Below the pieces are notes generated by a model. It was given only the letters and a program-made list of their open reading frames with translations, was not told where the DNA came from and ran no database searches. The position numbers and the translations under genes are program-made. A stretch of 6,859 nt of DNA from Gemmatimonadota bacterium (GTDB lineage Bacteria; Gemmatimonadota; Gemmatimonadetes; Longimicrobiales; RSA9). This document shows, in pieces, positions 1-6,305 of the stretch. Location of the stretch: assembly GCA_016207445.1 (NCBI GenBank), contig JACQPS010000252.1, positions 1-6,859 of the forward strand, read 5' to 3'. Numbering within the stretch: position 1 is the first letter of the stretch; every line of letters starts with the position of its first letter.

Positions 1-1293
1 CGCGAAGAGCGCACGGGCGGCGTGCGCGTGATCCGGGTCGCGCCGGACGCGCCGCTGGGCGCGACCGCGCCGGCGGCGGCGACGCCTGCCCCGAGCGAGG
101 CCGCGTCGCCGTCCAGCCTCCAGCGCGTGCTCGACACACTCGCCGGCCCCGCGCGCCTCCTCCTCGCCCCCGGCCAGTACCACCTCGCCGCGCGCGACTG
201 GCGCGATCCCAGTTGCGGCAACTGCGAGGACCCAGCGACGCCGATCCCGGCCACGGTCGGCCTGCGCGTGAGCGGACGCGGCATCGAGATCGCGGGCGTG
301 CACGCGGACAGCGTGGTGATTCACACCAACGCGGGCTACGGCATCCTGTTCGATCGATGCGATGGTTGCGCGCTGCGCGCCGTGACGGTGACGGGCGGGC
401 GCCGGGACGCAGACGGCCGCGCGACCGATGGCGCCGTGGTAGTGCGCGAGAGCACGGTCGTGCTCGAGGCGTGCGCCCTGCGCGACAACCTGGGCGACTC
501 CGCGACCATCACGCAGGTGGTCGTCGGAATCATCGGCGTCGTGGGACGCGAGGGCGCGCGCATCGATGTGCGCGGCTGCCGCATCGAGCGGAACTCGTGG
601 GACGGCATCGCGCTCTATCATGGCGCGCGCGCGAGCATCCAGGGCAACGTGATCGATGGGGTCGACAAGGCGGCGGGCGCGCGCGTGGGTGGCGGCCGCG
701 GCGTCGGCATCGGACTGACGTGGGATGCCGAGGCCGAGGTGGTCGGCAACCTGGTGCGGCGCTACTGGAAAGGCATCGGCGTGTTCGTGGACGCGCGCGC
801 AGAGGTGCGGCACAACGTAGTCGAGGACGTGCTCACCTGGGGGATCGCCTACTGGGGCGCGGGCCGCGGCCGCGCCGTCGCGCGCATCCGGGAGAATGCC
901 GTGTTCGGCACGGGCGCGTGCGGCGCCATGCTCGATCGCGCCAGCGATCCCGTGGGCGACCCCTCGGCTCCGCTCGGGGCAGGCGCCGGCGCCCCCGACG
1001 CGCCGGGCGACTTCATCGGCAACGCGATCGTGCGCACCGGGCAAAATGCGCGCTACGACTCGGGCGAGCCGTACTGCGTGCAGCGGCCGCTCGCGCGCCA
1101 CGCCGTGCCCGCCGGCTTCGCGATCGAGCGCAACCTGTTCCACGACAACCGGCAACCGGGCGACGCGGCGCGCGAGCCGGAGCTGGAGCGCGCCGCCTTC
1201 GAGGCCGCGCTCGCGCCGCTGCTGAACGCGCTGCGCGCCTATCCCGCGCTCGCGGGCTCGGCGTTCCTGCGGGAGTTCGGCGGCGGGCGCTGA
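1..1293 (+). CDS. Right-handed parallel beta-helix repeat protein (5'-truncated)
   Basis: The frame is open from base 1 to a TGA at 1291-1293, so the gene starts before the window; the GTG at 22 lies inside the frame and need not be the true start. Residue numbers here count from that GTG. A Pro/Ala-rich linker (about 8-32) leads to an 'LLLAPGQYHL' segment (47-56), the usual entry strand of pectate-lyase-like beta-helices. Successive rungs of about 22 residues follow to about 300, with the recurring pattern N-x-V/I ... G-I-x ... A (for example around 181-200, 204-232, 238-258 and 260-278). A Gly/Pro/Ala insertion at about 310-330 breaks the stack, then one more rung and a helical C-terminus close the protein. 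Eight cysteines are present, including CGNC (65-68) and CDGC (113-116). Beta-helix proteins of this class are often secreted carbohydrate-binding or carbohydrate-cleaving proteins. No catalytic signature is recognisable, so substrate and activity are unknown. The fold is fairly certain; the function is not. Confidence 0.85.
   Translation, partial: REERTGGVRVIRVAPDAPLGATAPAAATPAPSEAASPSSLQRVLDTLAGPARLLLAPGQYHLAARDWRDPSCGNCEDPATPIPATVGLRVSGRGIEIAGVHADSVVIHTNAGYGILFDRCDGCALRAVTVTGGRRDADGRATDGAVVVRESTVVLEACALRDNLGDSATITQVVVGIIGVVGREGARIDVRGCRIERNSWDGIALYHGARASIQGNVIDGVDKAAGARVGGGRGVGIGLTWDAEAEVVGNLVRRYWKGIGVFVDARAEVRHNVVEDVLTWGIAYWGAGRGRAVARIRENAVFGTGACGAMLDRASDPVGDPSAPLGAGAGAPDAPGDFIGNAIVRTGQNARYDSGEPYCVQRPLARHAVPAGFAIERNLFHDNRQPGDAAREPELERAAFEAALAPLLNALRAYPALAGSAFLREFGGGR
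960..993. repeat. Possible dispersed short GC-rich repeat inside the beta-helix gene
   Basis: CTCGGCTCCGCTCGGGGCAG (964-983) is followed at once by the perfect palindrome GGCGCCGGCGCC (982-993). The stretch encodes the Pro/Gly/Ala-rich insertion 'PSAPLGAGAGAPDAP', which breaks the regular beta-helix rungs. In the neighbouring + frame it reads RLRSGQA, a peptide I recall recurring in spurious translations of dispersed repeats in several GC-rich bacterial genomes. Only one copy is in the window, so repetition cannot be shown from this sequence. Confidence 0.3.
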
Positions 1294-1325
1294 GGCCGCA
1301 ACAGCCCGTCGGGTGGACCGGCCGG

Positions 1326-4175
1326 CTATCCGGCGTTCCCCAGCGGCAGCCAGAGCGTGAACGTGGACCCCTCCCCGACCACACTCTGCGCTTCGACATC
1401 ACCGCCCAGCGCACGCGCGATGTCGCGCGTAATCGCGAGGCCCAGCCCGACGCCGCCACCCTCGCGGTCGAGCGCGCTCTCGACCTGCACGAACGGCGCG
1501 AAGATGGTCGCGAGCTTCTCCGCCGGGATGCCCATGCCGGTGTCGCGCACCCGGATCGCGACCCGATCCCGGTCTGAGTCGGCGTGCAGCGTGATCCGCC
1601 CGCCCCGGTCCGTGAACTTGATCGCGTTCGTGAGCAGGTTGAGCAGAGCCTGCTCGAGCTTCTCGCGATCGGCCCGGACGCGCAGCGCGGGATCGCATGG
1701 CTGGTAGGCGTACCGCAGCCCCTTCTCGCTGACCGCCGGCGAGATCGAGACCTCCAGCCCGGACAGCACGGCGTCCAGCTGCACCTCCTCCAGGCGGTAC
1801 GCCACGCGTCCCGCCTCCAACCGGGCGAAGCTCAGCAGATCGTTGATGAGAGCCAGGAGGCTCTGGCAGCTGCGGCCAATGCGGTCGAGCGACTCGCGCT
1901 GCCGCTCGGTCAGCGGGCCGTGCACCTCCATCTGGAGCAGCTGGGTGTAACCCCCGATGGCGTTCAAGGGCGTGCGCAGGTCGTGGCTCATCATCGCGAG
2001 AAACTCGGACTTGGCCCGGTTCGCCGCCTCGGCCTGCAGGCGCGCGGCCTCGGCCTCGGCGCGCGCGATCTCGGCCTCGGCACGCGCGAGGCGCTCGGCC
2101 TCGTCGAGCCGCACGCGCTCGATGACGGACGCGGCGCGCTCGCCCAGCAGCTCGAGGAACGCCTGGTCATTCTCGGTAAAGGCGCGGGGCTCCACCGTGC
2201 CCACGTGCATGACGCCCACGAGGCGGCCTTCGATCAGAAGCGGAACCGTCAGGAGCGACCGCATCGACTCGCGCAGATAGGGGCTGAGGGCTTCGACCTG
2301 CGAGAGGTCGGGGAAGATCAGCGACTCCCGGCGGCTGGCCACGCGGCCCGCGATGCCCTCCCCGATCGGGATGCGAACGCCGCGCGCGGCCTCTTCCAGG
2401 ATGCCGCGCGAGGCGCGCACGCTCAGATGACTGCCGTCCGGGTCGACGAGCAGGATGGTGGCTTCGTCGGTCGCGAGCAGCAGGCGAGCCTGTTCCAAGA
2501 GCTCATGCAATACCTCATCCAGCGTCGGGCGGCGCAGCACCGCCTGGGTAATGCGCCCCACCTCGTGCAGGCGCTTGGCCACGAGGTCCGCCACGGTGCG
2601 CGCGCTCTCGGCCTCTCGCGTCTTCCGCGACAGTGCGTCGTTGGCCTGCCGTAGCGCGCGCGTCCTCGCTTCCAGCAGCTCCAGCGTCCGCATGAGCTGC
2701 TCGGCCTGCGTCTCCAGCGCCGTGGCCTGGCGCTCGAGCTGATCCCGACCGCTCTCGAGCTGCTGCAGCAAGCGCGCATGCTCGATGGCCGTGGCGGCGC
2801 GGCCCCCCAGGTCTTCGATCAGGGCCAGGTCGGCGGGCCCGTAGGCGCGGCCGGACTCGGCATACACGCAGGTGAGGGCCCCGAACACCTGCCCGTGCGC
2901 GGCCAGCGGCGCGATCACGTAGGAGCGGAGACCGAGCGAGCGCAGCACCTGCAGGTGCTCCTCGTCGCGTGCAACCCCGGCGAGCACGGATTCCGGAATC
3001 TCGGCCATCAATTCGGCCTTCCCCGTCCGGATCACCCTCGGCACACCATAGTCGGTACCCGCAGCTGTGGGGTAGCGCTCGCGCAGGCGCCACGCCAGCC
3101 CGACCTTTTCCGCGTCGGAGTGCACGAGTGCCAGGGACCGGAGCGCCCCGCCTTCGGCGACGATGTCGACGGCGCACCAGTCGGCGACGGCAGGCACCGC
3201 GAGGCGGGCGAGGTTGCGCAGCGTCTCCTCGTAATCCAGCGAGGAACCGAGCACCGCGCTGGCCTCGGCCAGGAAGGCCATGCGGCGGGCGGCCGCCTGC
3301 GCCTCCGATCGCGCGGTCTGCTCGCGCGCGAGCTGGCGCGCCTGCGCGGACGCCTCCTCCAGCTCGGTCACGTCCTGTCCCGTCCCGACCATCCGAACCG
3401 GAACGCCGGACGCGTCCACGATCACCTCGCCGCTCGCCTGCAGGACGCGGATCGTGCCGTCCGGTCGCACGATGCGGTGCACGAAGGCGAACGGGCTCCG
3501 GTCCCGGTAGGCCCGCTCCACGGTGGATCGGGCCAGCTCGCGGTCGTCCGGGTGAATCCGGTCGAGAAAGCCCTGATACGTGATCGGCACCTCGCCCGGC
3601 GCCAGACCGTAGACGCGGTACATCTCGTCCGACCAGCGCACCACGTCAGCCGCGATGTCCCACTCCCAGCTGCCCAGATGCGCGAGCTCCTGCGCCTCCG
3701 ACAGCCGGACCGCGAGCGCGCCGGCGCGCGCCGCCTGGTCCTCGAGCACCTTCGTCTGGATCTCCAACCGACCGGACAGCTCCGATGCGACCGCCCGCTC
3801 CCGCTCCGCGCGGCGCCGGGCGTGATGCAGCGAGCCCGTGATCAGGCTGAGGAGCGTGGCCGTCGCACCGAAGGCGCCCAGGCCGACCAGATCGTCCGCC
3901 GAGACCCTGAGCGAGTGGATCGGCGGAAACAGGAAGTAGTCCGCGGCGAATATCGAGAGAGCAACGGTGAGGAACCCCGGACCCACGCCGCCAAACCAGG
4001 ACGCGGCCACGGCGGCCAGGTAGAAGAAGGCGAGTGGGGTCCTGCCGATGTGCGGTGCGGCCGCGAGGGAGGCGGCCAGGGCCAGAGCGGGGATGACGAG
4101 AGCCGCGGCGTAGCGGAGGTGCGCCGATGCCAAGCGAAAGCCGGCACGGTCGCCGGCGGCGGCGGGGGAGCCCAT
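1326..4175 (-). CDS. Membrane sensor histidine kinase (DUF4118-PAS-GAF-GAF-HisKA-HATPase)
   Basis: This is a class I histidine kinase that should autophosphorylate a histidine and pass the phosphate to a response regulator. I chose the ATG at 4173-4175 (949 aa) because GGAG lies six bases before it; a TTG at 4188-4190 would add five residues but has no ribosome binding site. Domains, numbered from the ATG: four hydrophobic segments at about 19-115 matching the KdpD-type DUF4118 membrane module; a short coiled coil; a PAS_3-type domain (167-270); a first GAF (313-470); a long coiled coil (467-535); a second GAF (550-690); an Ala/Glu heptad linker (690-721); HisKA with H-box SHDLRTPLN, phospho-acceptor His731; and HATPase_c with N-box NLLTNAIKF (Asn846, Asn850), G1 DTGMGIP (878-884), F-box FAPF (892-895) and G2 GGGVGLGL (906-913). 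All kinase motifs look intact. There is no C-terminal receiver domain and no response regulator in the window, so its partner is unknown. The signal could be membrane-derived through DUF4118 or small-molecule/redox through PAS and GAF; the sequence does not say which. Confidence 0.95.
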   Translation of the reverse strand: MGSPAAAGDRAGFRLASAHLRYAAALVIPALALAASLAAAPHIGRTPLAFFYLAAVAASWFGGVGPGFLTVALSIFAADYFLFPPIHSLRVSADDLVGLGAFGATATLLSLITGSLHHARRRAERERAVASELSGRLEIQTKVLEDQAARAGALAVRLSEAQELAHLGSWEWDIAADVVRWSDEMYRVYGLAPGEVPITYQGFLDRIHPDDRELARSTVERAYRDRSPFAFVHRIVRPDGTIRVLQASGEVIVDASGVPVRMVGTGQDVTELEEASAQARQLAREQTARSEAQAAARRMAFLAEASAVLGSSLDYEETLRNLARLAVPAVADWCAVDIVAEGGALRSLALVHSDAEKVGLAWRLRERYPTAAGTDYGVPRVIRTGKAELMAEIPESVLAGVARDEEHLQVLRSLGLRSYVIAPLAAHGQVFGALTCVYAESGRAYGPADLALIEDLGGRAATAIEHARLLQQLESGRDQLERQATALETQAEQLMRTLELLEARTRALRQANDALSRKTREAESARTVADLVAKRLHEVGRITQAVLRRPTLDEVLHELLEQARLLLATDEATILLVDPDGSHLSVRASRGILEEAARGVRIPIGEGIAGRVASRRESLIFPDLSQVEALSPYLRESMRSLLTVPLLIEGRLVGVMHVGTVEPRAFTENDQAFLELLGERAASVIERVRLDEAERLARAEAEIARAEAEAARLQAEAANRAKSEFLAMMSHDLRTPLNAIGGYTQLLQMEVHGPLTERQRESLDRIGRSCQSLLALINDLLSFARLEAGRVAYRLEEVQLDAVLSGLEVSISPAVSEKGLRYAYQPCDPALRVRADREKLEQALLNLLTNAIKFTDRGGRITLHADSDRDRVAIRVRDTGMGIPAEKLATIFAPFVQVESALDREGGGVGLGLAITRDIARALGGDVEAQSVVGEGSTFTLWLPLGNAG
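2049..2090 (-). repeat. Tandem 21-bp repeat encoding heptads of the kinase signalling helix
   Basis: Two adjacent 21-base units, 2049-2069 and 2070-2090, match at 19 of 21 positions. They encode the heptads IARAEAE and LARAEAE (residues 703-709 and 696-702 from the ATG). A more diverged third unit (2028-2048, AARLQAE) follows. This Ala/Glu/Arg helix joins the second GAF domain to the HisKA domain. The unit length equals exactly one coiled-coil heptad, so adding or losing a copy keeps the reading frame and the helical register. Confidence 0.7.
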
Positions 4176-4193
4176 ATGCGGCTCCGTCAATAA

Positions 4194-4227
4194 CGAAAGG
4201 GATAAAGGCGGGGCCGGCCGGCCCCGC
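4194..4227 (-). terminator. 20-bp perfect palindrome with T-rich tail: possible terminator of the LemA-M48 operon or kinase leader hairpin
   Basis: GCGGGGCCGGCCGGCCCCGC at 4208-4227 is its own reverse complement and can fold into an eight-pair, all-G/C stem with a GGCC loop. On the - strand it is followed by CTTTATCCCTTTCG, which is T-rich but interrupted, so it would be an imperfect intrinsic terminator for the M48 gene that ends 106 bases before it. The alternative is that it is a 5' hairpin or operator for the kinase, because the predicted start of transcription lies within a few bases of its upstream edge. The palindrome is certain; its role is not. Confidence 0.35.
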
Positions 4228-4235
4228 TATTGCCC

Positions 4236-4264
4236 ATGCTAGCACGGCCGTGCAGGCGCCGCAA
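4236..4264 (-). promoter_or_regulatory. Possible sigma70-type promoter for the histidine kinase gene
   Basis: Reading leftward, TTGCGG (4264-4259, 3 of 6 matches to TTGACA) is followed after exactly 17 bases by TAGCAT (4241-4236, 4 of 6 matches to TATAAT). Transcription would begin near 4229, giving a leader of about 54 bases to the kinase ATG. The spacer contains a perfect 12-bp palindrome, GCACGGCCGTGC (4242-4253), that could be a regulator site. The match is moderate and GC-rich genomes yield chance hits, so this is a prediction only. Confidence 0.3.
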
Positions 4265-4333
4265 TGAATACGCGCGACCTCGGGCCTATCCTCTTGGGGC
4301 TGGCACCGATGGGCGTGCGGCCCGCCGCCAGCG

Positions 4334-6292
4334 TCAGACCGGAACCGGCCGGGGCAGCGGCGGCGGCACGGGGCAGTCCAGCGTCTCGGCGATGGCGCGG
4401 AGGAACTCGGCCTCGGACGCGCGCACCAAGCCATCCTGACCCGCGCAGAAGGCGCAGGCCTCGAGCAGCTTGCCTCGCAGTGCCAGCGAGACGGTTTCCA
4501 CGCGCGCGAGCGCCGCATCAAGAGACTCGAAGCCGATGGCGGCTGCCGGCAGCAGCTCGAGCCGGCCGAGGCTCTCGTGCAGGCGCGCGGCGCCCGCCTC
4601 GAAGGCCGCGCGCACCTCCTTCTCCTCCCGGACGCCCGCGCGCGCGACTGCCGAGAGAATGGCGGACAGGTGGACGCGCAGCGGCGGGCCCGGCCCGGCC
4701 GCGCTCGGCCGTTCCTTTCGGCCGGCGAGCTGCCGCGCCAGGACGCGCGTGAGGGCGAGCTCGAAGATGCGTACGCGCCGGTCGGCCCGCACGAGCGCAT
4801 CGACCAGGGATTGGAAGGCGCGCGCCCGCTCCTCGGGCAGCGTGCGCAGCGCGGGCAGCGCCAGGTCCAGCAGCGGCAGCCTCGCGGATTCGTCCTGCCC
4901 GCGCAGGAGCGGCAGCAGCGTTTCAACGTGCTGCGGGAAGGCAGCCCCTCCGTAGCGGCGCTCGAGCTCGCGCTGCGTCGCCGCGACCGCGGGGTCCGCT
5001 TCCCGCAGCAGCGCGCACACCACGGCCTGGGCGCCCTCGCCCGTGTGCACGGCCGACTTCAACGTCTCGGGTAGCGAGTCGAGCAATCCGGCGGCGTATG
5101 CGATGTGCTCCGGCGCGGGCGCACCAATGGACCGGGAAAGCAGCGCCGCGAGCAACTCACCCGGCGCCTGCCGGCCCGCCGCGGCGGGGCCGGGCTCCAC
5201 GCCCGGCCGAGGGCGGAACTCGGCGTCGACGCCCATCGGCTCCTGCTGCTCGCCCACGCGGGTCTGGTGGCGGCTGAAGTCGCCGTCGAAGGCCGGGTCC
5301 AGCCGCCGGATGCGCTGAAGCAGCGGTGGGTGTGTGTGAACCATGGTCATGAGCGTCGCGCTCTCGACGAAGTACATGTGCGACAGCTCCTCCGCCGCCG
5401 GGTGCGTGATGCGGGCGCCCACAAACATCGCGCCGACCTTCTTCAGCGCGCCGGCGAGACCGGCGGGATTGCGCGTGAACTGCACGGCGGCCGCATCGGC
5501 GAGGTGCTCGCGCTGCCGCGTCACCGCCAGCTTGATGATCCGCCCGACCAGAACGCCCAGGTACCCGACGAGGGCGAGGCCGACGCCGAGCAGCGCGAGC
5601 GGAGAGCTGCGGGTCAGGCGTCCGAGGGGGCGCTGCGCCAGAATCCGGCCGATGAGGGCAAGGAAGAGCAGGCCGTACAGCACGCCGATCAACCGGACGT
5701 TCAGGCGCATGTCCCCATTCAGGATGTGGCTGAACTCGTGGGCGACCACGCCCTGGAGCTCGTCGCGGTTCAGCCGGTCCAGGGCCCCGCGCGTCACGGC
5801 GATCACCGCGTTGTGCAGCGAGAGTCCCGCCGCGAACGCGTTGATGGCGTTCTCGTTGTCCAGCAGGTAAACGGCCGGCACGGGAGCGCCCGAGGCGATC
5901 GCCATCTCCTCCACGATGTTGAGCAGCCGCCGCTCCAGCGGGTCGCGCGTGGCCGGATCGACCGCGCGGCCACCGACCAGCGCGGCCACGGCCCCGCCCC
6001 CGTGCCGCAGCCGCCACATGCCGTACACGCTGCCACCGCCCAGAGCCAGGGCGGTCAGGAACGCCACCTGCGCGTACATGTCGGCGTGGAACGGGTGCGC
6101 GCCCGTGCCCAGAGTGTGGCCGTGGCTGTACTGGTGAAAGGCGAGGTAGACCAGGTAGCTGATGCCCAGCAGCGCGAGCCCGAACAGGAGGAGCAGTAGC
6201 TCGGTGCGGCGCCGAGCGGACGCCTGCGCCGCGAAGAAATCCAGGCGGGGTCGGGCACGGGTCGTGGGCGCGGGAACTGTGGTCGTCGCCAC
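4334..6292 (-). CDS. M48 family (HtpX-like) membrane zinc metallopeptidase with long C-terminal extension
   Basis: This is a zinc-dependent endopeptidase of the HtpX/Ste24 type (M48), expected to cleave damaged or misfolded proteins at the cytoplasmic membrane. The catalytic HEFSH motif is at residues 185-189 (two His ligands and Glu186). REHLAD at 261-266 supplies the likely third ligand Glu262, and the conserved THPPLLQRI segment is at 320-328. Hydrophobic segments lie at about 31-52, 76-95, 200-220 and 231-252, two before and two after the active-site motif. The N-terminus carries an FFAAQ..ARRRTE motif typical of the long-form M48 proteins found beside LemA. At 652 aa it is far longer than E. 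coli HtpX (about 290 aa). Beyond residue 340 there is a flexible Gln/Pro/Gly linker and then a mostly helical domain (about 380-640), ending in a TerB-like segment 'GQDGLVRASEAEFLRAIAETL'. The start is a GTG with a weak GGA seven bases upstream; the next candidate start, Met72, would remove the first membrane segment. It follows the LemA gene by 13 bases, so translation is probably coupled. Family assignment is firm; the substrate is unknown. Confidence 0.95.
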   Translation of the reverse strand: MATTTVPAPTTRARPRLDFFAAQASARRRTELLLLLFGLALLGISYLVYLAFHQYSHGHTLGTGAHPFHADMYAQVAFLTALALGGGSVYGMWRLRHGGGAVAALVGGRAVDPATRDPLERRLLNIVEEMAIASGAPVPAVYLLDNENAINAFAAGLSLHNAVIAVTRGALDRLNRDELQGVVAHEFSHILNGDMRLNVRLIGVLYGLLFLALIGRILAQRPLGRLTRSSPLALLGVGLALVGYLGVLVGRIIKLAVTRQREHLADAAAVQFTRNPAGLAGALKKVGAMFVGARITHPAAEELSHMYFVESATLMTMVHTHPPLLQRIRRLDPAFDGDFSRHQTRVGEQQEPMGVDAEFRPRPGVEPGPAAAGRQAPGELLAALLSRSIGAPAPEHIAYAAGLLDSLPETLKSAVHTGEGAQAVVCALLREADPAVAATQRELERRYGGAAFPQHVETLLPLLRGQDESARLPLLDLALPALRTLPEERARAFQSLVDALVRADRRVRIFELALTRVLARQLAGRKERPSAAGPGPPLRVHLSAILSAVARAGVREEKEVRAAFEAGAARLHESLGRLELLPAAAIGFESLDAALARVETVSLALRGKLLEACAFCAGQDGLVRASEAEFLRAIAETLDCPVPPPLPRPVPV

Positions 6293-6305
6293 GGCGCGAT
6301 CCGGC

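Noticed and set aside
1294..1334. Possible bidirectional terminator between the convergent genes (GCCGG-CTAT-CCGGC at 1321-1334)
   Set aside because: The stem has only five pairs, overlaps the kinase stop codon and has no T-tract on either strand, so it is not distinguishable from chance in this composition.
1584..2654. Long + strand open frame of 356 codons antisense to the kinase gene
   Set aside because: The opposite strand encodes intact kinase domains. The + product is rich in Arg, Gln, His and Ala with no recognisable domain, as expected of a shadow frame in GC-rich DNA.
2778..4193. Long + strand open frame of 471 codons antisense to the N-terminal half of the kinase
   Set aside because: Same reasoning: low-complexity composition, no domain, and it lies wholly opposite a convincing gene.
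3646..4926. - strand open frame of 426 codons crossing the M48-kinase intergenic region
   Set aside because: It overlaps both real genes in a different frame and its product is Arg/Pro/Ala/Ser-rich with no family resemblance. It is stop-free only because of high G+C.
5105..6199. + strand open frame of 364 codons antisense to the M48 gene
   Set aside because: The - strand carries the HEFSH active site and family motifs in this span; the + product has typical shadow composition.
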